From: Gemmatimonadota bacterium
GTDB lineage: Bacteria; Gemmatimonadota; Gemmatimonadetes; Longimicrobiales; Gaopeijiaceae
Length of the DNA stretch: 63,424 nt
Direction of reading: 5' to 3'
Assembly: GCA_015664885.1 (NCBI GenBank)
Contig: DQPL01000010.1
Coordinates: forward strand, 1-63,424
Shown piece after piece: positions 52,535 to 61,504 of the stretch. The notes under the pieces were generated by a model. That model was given only the letters and a program-made list of their open reading frames with translations, had not been told where the DNA came from and searched no databases. A program made the position numbers and the translations under genes. The stretch's first letter is position 1; each line of letters starts with the position of its first letter.

Positions 52535-54193
52535 ATGCTGCTCGGAAGATTTGTCAGAGGACTGGCCAGAAGCCTGACATGCGCCGCTGCCATGATCGCG
52601 CTGACAGGCCTCGGCACTTCGAGTCTGGTCGCACAGGACGGCGACCCCGGCGTCACCTATGCCGACATTCTCCAAGGATTCTCCGACCCCTCGAGCTGGC
52701 TGACTTTCTCCGGCGATTACAGCGGCCGACGCCACAGCCCGCTCACCCAGGTCACGCCCGAAAACGTGCACCGCCTCACACCGATTTGGACCTTCCAAAC
52801 CGGTACGACGACCCGAGGCCGAGGCTTCGAGACCACCCCACTCGTATTGGACGGCGTGCTCTACGTCACCGGGTCGAACAACTTGGCGTGGGCGCTCGAC
52901 GCCCGGACCGGACGCCAGTTCTGGCAGTATCGGCGCAACCTGCCGAACGATCTCACCTATGGCGCGAGCGCGCCCGTCAATCGTGGGTTCGGTATGCTCG
53001 GCGAGAGCCTCTTCATGGTGACGCTCGATGCGCACCTCGTGTCGCTCGACAGAAAGACCGGGAGCGTGCTCTGGGATATCGAGCTCGCGGACTACCACGT
53101 CGGTTATGCCGCGACCATGGCGCCGCTGGTCATCGACGGAAAAGTGATTGTCGGGATCTCGGGCGGCGAGTATGCGACGCGCGGCTTCGTCGACGCGTAC
53201 GATCCGGAGACGGGCGAACGCATCTGGCGGTTCCACACGATCCCTGGGCCTGGCGAGCCCGGCAGTGAGACTTGGCCGCAGGACGCGGAAATCTTGGCCC
53301 GAGGCGGCGGTGGCACCTGGATGACTGGGAGCTACGATCCGGAGCTCGATCTCATCTATTGGGGCACCGGAAATCCGAATCCCGACTACTACGGCGACGA
53401 CCGGCTGGGGGACAACCTCTATACGAACTCGCTCGTGGCGCTCGACGCCCAAACGGGCACACTGCGTTGGCATTACCAGTTCACGCCGCACGACCTGCAC
53501 GACTGGGACTCCAACCATGTGCCTGTGCAGGCGGACATCATGTTTGGTGGCGAGCAGCGCAAGGTGGTCATGGTGGCCAACCGGAACGGGTTCTTCTATG
53601 TGCTCGACCGCACGACGGGTGAGCTTTTGCTCGGCAAGCCGTTCACGGAAACGACCTGGGCGCGCGAGATCGGGCCCGATGGGCGGCCCATAATCCTCAA
53701 CGACGGTAGTGAAGGGTGTCTGCCGGACCCCTGGGGCAGCACCAACTTCATGCCGCCGTCGTTCAATCCCGATCTCGGCCTCTTCTTCGTCACCGCGCGC
53801 GAGACCTGCGCCACCTTCGCGCCTCAGGAGCCCGAGTTCGTCGAGGGTCGCAGCTCGTTCGGCGGCGTCGTCTGGATCGACCGCGACCATTGGTACAGCG
53901 CTCTGCGCGCGATCGACGTACAGACCGGCGAGCGTAAGTGGGAGTTCCGCTACCCGTCCGCCACCATGGCGGGGGTGATGAGCACGGCGTCCGGGCTCGT
54001 CTTCGCGGGTGACCACGAGGGAAATTTCATGGCGTTCGAGGCCAGCACCGGCCAGAACCTGTGGCATTACCAGACCGGCTCCCGCATCTGGGGCGCCGCG
54101 GCGATGACCCACATGCTCGATGGACGGCAGCACGTGCTGATTCCTTCAGGGACGACGCTGGTGGCTTTTGCGCTTCCGGAGAGCCGGCCGTAG
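52535..54193 (+). CDS. PQQ-dependent alcohol dehydrogenase-type quinoprotein
   Basis: The start ATG 52535 lies behind GAGAGGTG; the longer frame with ATG 52511 overlaps the cytochrome gene. The protein has 552 aa with a signal peptide ending VAQDG. PQQ/metal features: GGEYATRGFVDAY (Glu ligand), YWGTGNPNPD (Asn), PHDLHDWDSNHV (catalytic Asp), plus ALDARTGRQFWQY-type docking motifs. The vicinal Cys pair expected before VNRG in alcohol dehydrogenases is replaced by GASAPVNRG. It oxidises an alcohol in the periplasm and should pass electrons to the cytochrome just upstream. Confidence 0.9.
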   Translation: MLLGRFVRGLARSLTCAAAMIALTGLGTSSLVAQDGDPGVTYADILQGFSDPSSWLTFSGDYSGRRHSPLTQVTPENVHRLTPIWTFQTGTTTRGRGFETTPLVLDGVLYVTGSNNLAWALDARTGRQFWQYRRNLPNDLTYGASAPVNRGFGMLGESLFMVTLDAHLVSLDRKTGSVLWDIELADYHVGYAATMAPLVIDGKVIVGISGGEYATRGFVDAYDPETGERIWRFHTIPGPGEPGSETWPQDAEILARGGGGTWMTGSYDPELDLIYWGTGNPNPDYYGDDRLGDNLYTNSLVALDAQTGTLRWHYQFTPHDLHDWDSNHVPVQADIMFGGEQRKVVMVANRNGFFYVLDRTTGELLLGKPFTETTWAREIGPDGRPIILNDGSEGCLPDPWGSTNFMPPSFNPDLGLFFVTARETCATFAPQEPEFVEGRSSFGGVVWIDRDHWYSALRAIDVQTGERKWEFRYPSATMAGVMSTASGLVFAGDHEGNFMAFEASTGQNLWHYQTGSRIWGAAAMTHMLDGRQHVLIPSGTTLVAFALPESRP

Positions 54194-54293
54194 CAGTTCC
54201 GCAGTTATGATTTATGGTTGAGACGCTTGCGATGAGCACGCAACTGCCGCATCGTAGCTCAAGGCTTGTGCACGTTGCCAAGGGGAGTGTTCG

Positions 54294-55769
54294 ATGAATG
54301 CCAGACGGTTCGCTTTTTCGGTCTTAGCCCTTCTTGCGTTGCCGGTCGCGGTGAGCGCTCAATCGCACGATGCGAGTGTCGCTAACCACGAGCTGCATCT
54401 GTACGCTGCAGCCGACTTCGGCATCAATCCAGCCACGGTCACGTACTCGCGAGACATCGCGCCCATCCTCGAGCGCAGTTGCGTAAGCTGCCACCGCGCA
54501 GGTGGTGGCGCACCCATGTCGCTCAGGAGCTACGACGAAGTACGGCCAATGGCCCGGAGGATTCGGAACCGCACCGCCATCAGGGATCGCATGGGCGCGA
54601 TGCCCCCGTGGTTCGTGGAGAAGGACATCGGCATCCACTCCGCCTTCAAGGACGACTATTCGCTCAGCAGCGAAGAGCTGGCCAAGATTCAGGCATGGGC
54701 GGACAACGGAGCTCCTGAAGGCAACCGGGCGGACATGCCAGCGCCGCGGGATTTTGCCGATTCCGGAGCATGGACGATCGGAACGCCAGATCTCGTCCTG
54801 CGCTCGGTTGACAAGACGATGCCGCCCGTGGGACCCGATCGCTGGGGAGATATCGGCCTGGTGCCGACGGGACTGACCGAAGACCGTTACGTCATGGCCG
54901 TGGAGGTCCGCGAAGTCAACGACATCCCGGCGGAGAACGAGAGCAGCACCGTCGGTGGCCGCTACGTCTTCCACCACATGACCTATACGAGTGGCGTGCT
55001 GAGTGAGGACGGCACCGAGGTGGTCGGTCAAAGGACGAGCTGGCCCATCCACGAGGTCGGGCGCAATGCGGACGTGTTCCCGGACAAGGCTGGCAGGCTG
55101 CTGCGCGCGGGTTCGGCGCTACACCTCGGTGCGTCGCATCTGCACGCGAACGGCCGTGAGACGACCGGGCACCTCGAGTTCGGCTTCAAGTTCTTCCCGC
55201 CGGACTACGAGCCCGAGTACATGAACCGGGGCCCGCGTCTTGGCAACGGCGTCGACATCGACGTGGCGCCGAACAAAGCGAACCAGGAATTCCATTCCTA
55301 CCAGGTACTGCAGCAGCACACCAAGATCGTCGCATTCGAACCGCATCTACATGCACCGGGTGTACGGATGTGCATGGAGGCGATCTGGGGCCACAACCAG
55401 TTCACGCTCAGCTGCGTTGGCTACTCTCACAATTGGGTCAAGCAGTACGTCTTCGAGGACGACGCCGCGCCGTTGTTGCCCAAAGGCACGATCCTGCACG
55501 TCATCGGCTTCCTCGACACCACGGAAGCCAATCCGAACGTCGCGGACTCGAGAAACTGGGCTGGAGGCGGTCGGCGCTCGGTCTCCAACATGTTCATCGA
55601 CCTCGGCTACTCGGTCACGCTCACCGAAGAGCAGTTCCAGGCGGAAATGGCGGCTCGACGCGCGATGATGAAGGACAGGAACGACTACGACGTCGGGTGT
55701 CCGCTGTGTTGGGCTCCCGTCGTGACCGACATGGAGGAGGGACCGACGGGAGGAAGGGAGAACCAGTGA
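54294..55769 (+). CDS. Cytochrome c fused to PHM-like copper monooxygenase domain
   Basis: Protein of 491 aa with a signal peptide ending VSAQS and ribosome site AGGGGAG. CVSCH (63-67) is a haem-c motif in a cytochrome-like N-domain. The C-terminal 290 residues resemble copper type II ascorbate-dependent monooxygenases such as peptidylglycine hydroxylase (PHM). The motifs are FHHMTYTSG (His227-His228, like PHM His107-His108), ASHLHANGRETTGH (His282, 284), EPHLHAPGVRM (His351, 353; like PHM 242/244) and SNMFIDLG (Met433, like Met314). Electrons from the haem could replace ascorbate. Substrate unknown. Confidence 0.8.
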   Translation: MNARRFAFSVLALLALPVAVSAQSHDASVANHELHLYAAADFGINPATVTYSRDIAPILERSCVSCHRAGGGAPMSLRSYDEVRPMARRIRNRTAIRDRMGAMPPWFVEKDIGIHSAFKDDYSLSSEELAKIQAWADNGAPEGNRADMPAPRDFADSGAWTIGTPDLVLRSVDKTMPPVGPDRWGDIGLVPTGLTEDRYVMAVEVREVNDIPAENESSTVGGRYVFHHMTYTSGVLSEDGTEVVGQRTSWPIHEVGRNADVFPDKAGRLLRAGSALHLGASHLHANGRETTGHLEFGFKFFPPDYEPEYMNRGPRLGNGVDIDVAPNKANQEFHSYQVLQQHTKIVAFEPHLHAPGVRMCMEAIWGHNQFTLSCVGYSHNWVKQYVFEDDAAPLLPKGTILHVIGFLDTTEANPNVADSRNWAGGGRRSVSNMFIDLGYSVTLTEEQFQAEMAARRAMMKDRNDYDVGCPLCWAPVVTDMEEGPTGGRENQ

Positions 55770-56776
55770 TACGCGGCAGCGCTCTGTCGTCTACTGGCCG
55801 GGGGCTGTTGTTAGCACTGCTTTCGGTCCTTTTCCTGGTTCCGGCGGCTGAAGGTCAGACGCGGTTTATGCACCTGACCGACCAGACCGTGGCGCCTGCC
55901 TTCGAGGGCTGGTGGCCTAACGACGACGGGACGTACACGCTGTTCATGGGGTACATGAACTCCAATTGGGAGCAGGAATTCGATATCCCGGTTGGTCCGG
56001 ACAACTACTTTACGTTTACAGAGGCCGCGGGGCTGGACGATCTCGAGCGGGAGGCGTACGACGCTTCCTCCGCCGACCAGGGCCAGCCGACGCATTTCTA
56101 TCCGCGACGGAACCCCTTCCTGTTCACCATTCGCGTGCCCGGGGACTTCGGCTCCACGGAGCTGGTCTGGACGCTCAACACGCGAGGGATGACACTGCGC
56201 GCGTTTGCCTCGCTGGCACCGGACTACCGGATCGACCCGCAGGTGATCTCCACTGAAGTTGGGGGGAATTTCGGAAGCCTCAGCGACGCGCTCCGCACCA
56301 ACATTCCTCCTGAGCTCGAGATCCAGGGGGATGACCATGTCAGCATCGGAGTCGGTCAGGCGCTGACCGTGGTCGCGAAGGCTCACGACCCCGACAACCT
56401 CCCCGCCAGACGCAATCGAGGCGGACCGCCATCGACTCTGGCCCAACTGTACCGGCCTCCTTCGTCCATCGTAGTGCTCAGTGGACCGGGCATGCGGCTG
56501 TCGTGGATCGTGTACCGCGGTAATGCCGAACAAGTGACTTTTTCGCCAACGCAGATGAAGACGTGGACGGACTCGCGGGTGTGGGGCAACTCTCCGTGGT
56601 CGCCGCCCTGGATCATCCCCGAGCCGCCTGAGGATGGCAGGTGGGTCGCCGAAGCGACCTTCACGGAGCCGGGCAACTACGTGCTGCGCGCGGTCGCCAG
56701 CGACGGTTCGATGTTCACGTACAAGGACCTCATGGTCACGGTGACCCCGATCTCAGACTTGGACCAAGGGAAGTGA
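55766..56776 (+). CDS. Secreted protein of unknown function
   Basis: Protein of 336 aa from GTG 55766, which overlaps the upstream stop by 4 nt (GTGA). Signal peptide GLLLALLSVLFLVPAAEGQ. The sequence has a repeated Trp/Tyr-rich feature early (FEGWWPNDDGTYTLFMGYMN) and later beta-strand blocks, for example LTVVAKAHDPDNLPA, VVLSGPGMRLSWIVYRGNAE and YVLRAVASDGSMFTYKDLMV. The last part has the pattern of a cadherin/PKD-like beta-sandwich. It is embedded between the copper monooxygenase and the cupin gene and probably belongs to the same unit. No enzyme motif was found. Confidence 0.78.
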   Translation: MIRGSALSSTGRGLLLALLSVLFLVPAAEGQTRFMHLTDQTVAPAFEGWWPNDDGTYTLFMGYMNSNWEQEFDIPVGPDNYFTFTEAAGLDDLEREAYDASSADQGQPTHFYPRRNPFLFTIRVPGDFGSTELVWTLNTRGMTLRAFASLAPDYRIDPQVISTEVGGNFGSLSDALRTNIPPELEIQGDDHVSIGVGQALTVVAKAHDPDNLPARRNRGGPPSTLAQLYRPPSSIVVLSGPGMRLSWIVYRGNAEQVTFSPTQMKTWTDSRVWGNSPWSPPWIIPEPPEDGRWVAEATFTEPGNYVLRAVASDGSMFTYKDLMVTVTPISDLDQGK

Positions 56777-56777
56777 C

Positions 56778-57227
56778 ATGAAAGCATGGAACGGAAAGTC
56801 GATGCACATCGTGCTCGCGCTGGCGCTCATCGGGGTGGGAGTCTTCGGGTTCTCGTTGCTCACGAACCCTACTGAGTCGATGGCGCAGCAGCAGAGCCGT
56901 TTCATGGGTGGCAACCCGTCCGTGGTGGACAGTGAAGATGTGAACACGCTGCGTCTGCTCTTCCCGGCCGGCAGCCGCTCGAACTGGCACTCGCATTCCT
57001 GGGGCCAGCTCTTGATGGTGGAGGAAGGCGGAGGCCGGACGCAGGTGCGTGGGCAGTCGCTAGAGATCATGGAGCCGGGCCAGCCGTGGTGGACGGACGC
57101 GGGCGTCGAGCACTGGCACGGCGCCGGGCTCGATGAAGACGCGCTTCAAATGACGATTTACAGCGGCACCGTGGATTGGTTGGAGCCCGTGAGCGACGAC
57201 GTGTACCGGGCGGCTCCCGGCAGGTAG
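56778..57227 (+). CDS. Secreted cupin-domain protein
   Basis: Protein of 149 aa with an N-terminal hydrophobic segment (MHIVLALALIGVGVFGFSLL). It starts one base after the previous stop. Cupin motifs: first WHSHSWGQLLMVEEGGG (His-x-His with Gln), second WTDAGVEHWHGAG with a His. This is a single-domain cupin that may bind a metal. It completes the plus-strand run 51727-57227. Function unknown; perhaps quercetin-dioxygenase-like or a regulator of the neighbouring oxidase. The adjacent methyltransferase gene converges with a 1-bp gap. Confidence 0.85.
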   Translation: MKAWNGKSMHIVLALALIGVGVFGFSLLTNPTESMAQQQSRFMGGNPSVVDSEDVNTLRLLFPAGSRSNWHSHSWGQLLMVEEGGGRTQVRGQSLEIMEPGQPWWTDAGVEHWHGAGLDEDALQMTIYSGTVDWLEPVSDDVYRAAPGR

Positions 57228-57228
57228 G

Positions 57229-58554
57229 TCAGTTCTCGAAGAACCTCCTCAGGTTCTCGTCGGTGAGGGCCGGGACGAACTTCTCACGGTCGGCCCAGAT
57301 CTGCTTCAGGGTGATGTCGATTCCTGCCGAAGCCGTGTAGGCCGCAGCCAGTGCCACGGTGCGTTCGGTCGGGATCGGCGCCGCCGAAGCGTACTCCGCG
57401 AGGTCATCGTAGCCGGCGTTCTCCGACGCGATCCACAGGGCGAGCTGCTCGACGGTCGGCGCGATCTGTGGGTGAAGGCCCGTCCCTTGGAACAGCCACG
57501 TCACGTTCCGAGTGGCGCGGTGCTCGTCGGCCGATCGGATTTCCAGTCGATCCCCCGCCTCAGGTACGGGTAGGGTGCGATGCGCCTTGCGCACCATGAC
57601 CGACCAGGACTGGGGACCGTCCTCGGTGAGGAGGATGACTCCGTCTCTGCTCGCCACCATGTCACTGCTGCCACCGGCGGATTCGAAGTATGTGCCGACT
57701 GGGAACGTGATCACCATCGATTCGGACCGGGTCCGGTTGATCGTCAGGCTGAGCGTCTCCGGCCCCTGACCTGACGTGCTGACTTCGATATGGCCGCCGC
57801 GGATCGCATCGAGCACGTCATAGTCCGCGATCACCGTTCGGGGCTCGATGCCTGGGGCGCCGTCCCAGTCGGTGGACTGAAAGATGAACATGTGCTGACC
57901 GGGCAGGAACTCGTGCAGCTCGACGAGCTCGAATCCTGCCGGATTCCACTCGCTCAGAACCTGTCGGACCGACATTCGGTGGTCGGCTTTGATGTGGTCG
58001 CCCGTCCCGTCCTCAACACGATATTCGACTAGTGCCACGCGCCCGTCGGGCTTGAGCGACTGCCGCAGCTTGGTGAGCACGGTCACGGGGTCGGAGAGCT
58101 CGTGATACACGTCGACGATCAGGATCCAGTCGATCTCACCCTCGGGCAGCTTCGGGTCGTCGGGTTCGCTCAGCACGGGAACGATGCCGGTGAGTCCTTC
58201 GCGTTCGATGTGACCTCGCAGGATGTCCAGCATTTCGGACTGGATGTCCACGCCGTAGACCGTCCCGGTCGGAGCCACGAGCCTGGCCATCCTACGCGCG
58301 TGGTATCCGGATCCGACTCCCAGGTCCGCAACCACGTCTCCGTCTCCGAGGCCCATCGCCGCCAGCATGTCGTCGGGCATTTCCTCCGCGACGCGCTCAG
58401 GACGCTCGAGCCACGGTGCCCCCAGGTACGACATGAACTGTGCCGGGACGCGCTCGGGAAGCTCTAGAGGCAGCTCCTGTGTGGAGGCTGAACTCGGCGC
58501 GAGGCCGAGCAGGAGGCCTACACATCCGCATACTGCGGTCTTCATTCTTAGCAT
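57229..58554 (-). CDS. Exported SAM-dependent methyltransferase-like protein with C-terminal unknown domain
   Basis: Starting at MLRMKTAVCGCVGLLLGLAP (ATG 58554, GGAG 8 nt upstream) the protein has 441 aa. A signal peptide (SSASTQEL) precedes a class I methyltransferase domain: GDVVADLGVGSGYHARRMAR (motif I), VYGVDIQSEML, DWILIVDVYHELSDPVTVL and ALVEYRVEDGTGDHI. The C-terminal 190 residues (from about TVIADYDVLDAIRGGHI) have no motif I know; a beta-rich section is followed by helices to LTDENLRRFFEN. SAM is not expected outside the cytoplasm, so the location is odd. The gene is divergent from the metallo-hydrolase at 58752. Confidence 0.85.
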   Translation of the reverse strand: MLRMKTAVCGCVGLLLGLAPSSASTQELPLELPERVPAQFMSYLGAPWLERPERVAEEMPDDMLAAMGLGDGDVVADLGVGSGYHARRMARLVAPTGTVYGVDIQSEMLDILRGHIEREGLTGIVPVLSEPDDPKLPEGEIDWILIVDVYHELSDPVTVLTKLRQSLKPDGRVALVEYRVEDGTGDHIKADHRMSVRQVLSEWNPAGFELVELHEFLPGQHMFIFQSTDWDGAPGIEPRTVIADYDVLDAIRGGHIEVSTSGQGPETLSLTINRTRSESMVITFPVGTYFESAGGSSDMVASRDGVILLTEDGPQSWSVMVRKAHRTLPVPEAGDRLEIRSADEHRATRNVTWLFQGTGLHPQIAPTVEQLALWIASENAGYDDLAEYASAAPIPTERTVALAAAYTASAGIDITLKQIWADREKFVPALTDENLRRFFEN

Positions 58555-58751
58555 TGCCAGCTCCGGTGACGCATGGCTCGTGGAGGGACGATGATATCGC
58601 CACAACGTGGACCTGCGCCAAGGCGGACGAGTACGGGCGTTGCGCCCGGTCCTCCCCGTGTCCCATCCTGAAGCACCAGGTCGCCCGAGCGTGGGGCACC
58701 CTGGTGACCCAGGTGTATTACACGTTCCGACCGATCGGGAGGGCCAATTCG

Positions 58752-60332
58752 ATGTCCACCAGACTTTCGAGTTTTGTCGTCGTAGCGACACTGATCGGCG
58801 TTCCGTCCGCCGCTCAGGAGCTGCCACCGGGCTACCTCGACCCTGCTCCAGTATTGCAGGCTGCCGCCGAGGCGATCGGCGTCGCCAACCTTCGCTGCGT
58901 GACGATCTCGGGCAGTGCCTATGCGGGCATGGTGGGCCAGCAGCGGCTGAACGGCTACGAAGTGGATTGGCCGCGCGGCGAACGGCTGACCAATTTCCGC
59001 CGCACGATGAACTGGGAGGCCGGCACGTCGGTGGAAGCGTTCGATCGTGAACCTGGCCTCAATCCAGCGTCGTGGAAGTGGGGGCTCGGGTGGCGAGGCG
59101 GAACACCGCTGCAGCGCAACAGTCGCCAACTCTTCGCGGTAAACGGCACGCATGCATGGCACGTGGACGGGCAGGGTAGCGCGCCCGTGGCGGCGCCGCC
59201 CGAGGACGCCGAACGCTGGCAGCTCGACATGTGGCTCAATCCGCACGGCTTCCTCAAGGCGGCCATGATGCCGGGTGCCGACCCGCGCGCCACCTGGCGC
59301 TGGGAGCTCGGCGAGATGGGTCGGGACGGCGCGACGGTATCGCCCGAAAAAGTGACGATCGTGTCGATCACCGTGCTGGGGAAGTACAGGGTGGACGCCA
59401 CCATCAACAGTGAGAATCTGCTGCAGCGCATCCACACCTGGGTGCCCGATCCCGTGCTTGGAGACATGAACTACGAGCATGAATTCACCAACGCGAGCTA
59501 TGTGGATCTAGGCGACGGCATTCGTTTTCCCGCCGGCTGGCATCACCATCAGGGCTGGGACGACAACTACCAGGCGCAGAGCGTCAACGCCGGCCACAAT
59601 GCGTTCGGCGGAACGCTTGCGGACATCCGAGCCAACGACTGCGACGACCCCGTCACGGTTCCCGACGCGGTTCTGCGGGCCGACTTCCCGGTCGAGGTCA
59701 CGACGCTCGAGGTAGCCGACGGCGTGTGGCTGCTCGGCGGGTCGTCTCACAACAGCGTGGCCATCGAGTTCGACGACTACATCACGGTCGTGGAGGCCCC
59801 TCTCGACGAGCGGCGTAGCCTCGCGGTCATCGATGAGATCGTTCGGCTCGTGCCTGACAAGCCGATCCGCTTCCTCATCAACACGCACCAGCACCACGAT
59901 CACATCGGCGGGCTGCGCACGTATATGCATGTCGGCGCCACCATCGTCACGCATTGGAAGAACTACGAGTTCTACACACGCGACGTGCTCAATTACGCGC
60001 CCCGTACGCTGGCCCCGGACATGCTGGCGCTATGGCCGCCGACGGAGCTCGCTGAGGGCTACCAGTACGAGACGGTGCGTGAGAACTACTGGCTGAGCGG
60101 AGGGGAGCGTTCGATGCACGTCTCCTATGTACACCCGCTGCCCCATGTCGAGGGGATGCTGGTCGCCTATCTGCCGAACGAGAAGATCCTGATCGAGGCT
60201 GACCTTTCGGATAGCCGGACCCTATTGGGCCACGTGCAACGACTCGGGCTGGACGTCGAGACGATCGTGCCGATCCACGGGCTACCCGTTGCGTGGTCGG
60301 ACTTCGTGGAACAGCTCGATTCCGGACGATAG
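58752..60332 (+). CDS. Secreted metallo-beta-lactamase-fold hydrolase with long N-terminal domain
   Basis: Starting at MSTRLSSFVVVATLIGVPSA (GGGAGG about 10 nt upstream) the protein has 526 aa. The first 290 residues are an uncharacterised domain with FAVNGTHAWHVDGQG and DMWLNPHGFLKAAM. The metallo-hydrolase domain follows (residues about 310-520): VWLLGGSSHNSVAIEFDDYI, FLINTHQHHDHIGGLRTYMH (HxHxDH) and the later IVPIHGLPVAWSDF. The composite arrangement is seen in other exported metallo-hydrolases of this kind. Substrate unknown. It is followed 65 bp later by the NHL gene at 60397. Confidence 0.85.
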   Translation: MSTRLSSFVVVATLIGVPSAAQELPPGYLDPAPVLQAAAEAIGVANLRCVTISGSAYAGMVGQQRLNGYEVDWPRGERLTNFRRTMNWEAGTSVEAFDREPGLNPASWKWGLGWRGGTPLQRNSRQLFAVNGTHAWHVDGQGSAPVAAPPEDAERWQLDMWLNPHGFLKAAMMPGADPRATWRWELGEMGRDGATVSPEKVTIVSITVLGKYRVDATINSENLLQRIHTWVPDPVLGDMNYEHEFTNASYVDLGDGIRFPAGWHHHQGWDDNYQAQSVNAGHNAFGGTLADIRANDCDDPVTVPDAVLRADFPVEVTTLEVADGVWLLGGSSHNSVAIEFDDYITVVEAPLDERRSLAVIDEIVRLVPDKPIRFLINTHQHHDHIGGLRTYMHVGATIVTHWKNYEFYTRDVLNYAPRTLAPDMLALWPPTELAEGYQYETVRENYWLSGGERSMHVSYVHPLPHVEGMLVAYLPNEKILIEADLSDSRTLLGHVQRLGLDVETIVPIHGLPVAWSDFVEQLDSGR

Positions 60333-60396
60333 CTTAACCGGAGACCGGGAAGTCGAGGCGTCGGGCCCACGAACTGCCAAATGGGAGAGCAACACA

Positions 60397-61491
60397 ATGC
60401 AGCATGCCCAGCGAACAAGCGTGAGCACCCTTGTCGGTTTGGTGTTGTTGGGTGTCGCTTGGGGCGGGACATTGACCGCCCAGACGTCCACGACCAACCC
60501 GTACCGCGCCACCTTTGGCTGGGAGAAGCTGCCCGAAGGAAGAAGCCTTGGGGTCATCAGCGGGGTCATCCCCGACCCCGACGGAGTGCACCTGTGGATT
60601 CTGGACCGGTGCGGCGGCAATGGGTGCGCCGGCACCGACCTGGACCCGATCCTGAAGTTCGACCTCGACGGCAACCTGGTGGACAGCTTCGGGGCCGGCA
60701 TGTTTGCCTTTCCGCACGGCTTCGCTCTGGACCGCGATGGCTTTCTGTGGGTCACCGAAGGCGGCTCGCACGGCGACGCTCGAGCCACGCTGGGTGAGAG
60801 CATGGGCATCGGGCATCAGGTCCTGAAGCTCACCAAGCAGGGAGAGGTGGTGATGCGGTTGGGTGAAGCCGCAGTCTGGGGGGACGACGAAAATCACTTC
60901 AATGGCCCGTCGGGCGTCGCGATCGCTGCCAACGGTGACATCTGGGTCTCGGATGGGCACAGGGGTGGGAACAACCGCATCGTCAAGTTCACTCGCGACG
61001 GGATGTTCGTGCTCGCGGTGGGGGGCGGTGTCGGATCGGAGAGCCGGGAGCCGAGTCGGTTCAGTGACGCCCACGACATCAAGATCGATTCCCAGGACCG
61101 CGTTCTGGTCGCTGATCGCGGCAACAGCCGCATCCAGGTCTTCGATCAGGACGGCGAGCTGCTCTATATCTGGACGCACTACGGCAAGCCGAGCGGGCTC
61201 TTCATCGATCGCAACGACATTCTTTATGCGGGCGATGGCCTCTCGGGCCAGCTACGGACCGGGCCGCCCGACCCGTGGCGCAGCAACTTCGGCTGGGAGA
61301 AGGGCATCCGGATCGGGGACTTGAAGACCGAACAGGCGTGGGTCACACACTTCATTCCCCAACACGACGTGGACGTCGGCGCCGGTATCGAGTTCCTCGG
61401 TGTGGACTTCGACGGAAACATCTACGCGGGTGAGGTCACGCGCGCGCGGCTGGTGAGGTACGTGCCCTTCAGGCCGCCGGAGATCCGGTGA
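60397..61491 (+). CDS. Secreted NHL-repeat propeller, PAL-like family (paralogue of 1925-2947)
   Basis: Starting at MQHAQRTSVSTLVGLVLLGV (GGGAGAG upstream) the protein has 364 aa with a signal peptide. NHL blades: FAFPHGFALDRDGFLWVTE (PAL first zinc His), GPSGVAIAANGDIWVSDG, DAHDIKIDSQDRVLVADR (second His and Arg) and SNFGWEKGIRIG. The catalytic Tyr position reads SDGHRGGNNRIV (His). The protein shares NPYRATFG..., ILDRCG and FGAGMF with the gene at 1925. The third zinc His seems absent here too. Likely a periplasmic binding or lyase-like propeller; activity uncertain. Confidence 0.85.
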   Translation: MQHAQRTSVSTLVGLVLLGVAWGGTLTAQTSTTNPYRATFGWEKLPEGRSLGVISGVIPDPDGVHLWILDRCGGNGCAGTDLDPILKFDLDGNLVDSFGAGMFAFPHGFALDRDGFLWVTEGGSHGDARATLGESMGIGHQVLKLTKQGEVVMRLGEAAVWGDDENHFNGPSGVAIAANGDIWVSDGHRGGNNRIVKFTRDGMFVLAVGGGVGSESREPSRFSDAHDIKIDSQDRVLVADRGNSRIQVFDQDGELLYIWTHYGKPSGLFIDRNDILYAGDGLSGQLRTGPPDPWRSNFGWEKGIRIGDLKTEQAWVTHFIPQHDVDVGAGIEFLGVDFDGNIYAGEVTRARLVRYVPFRPPEIR

Positions 61492-61504
61492 GGAATGGTG
61501 CTGT

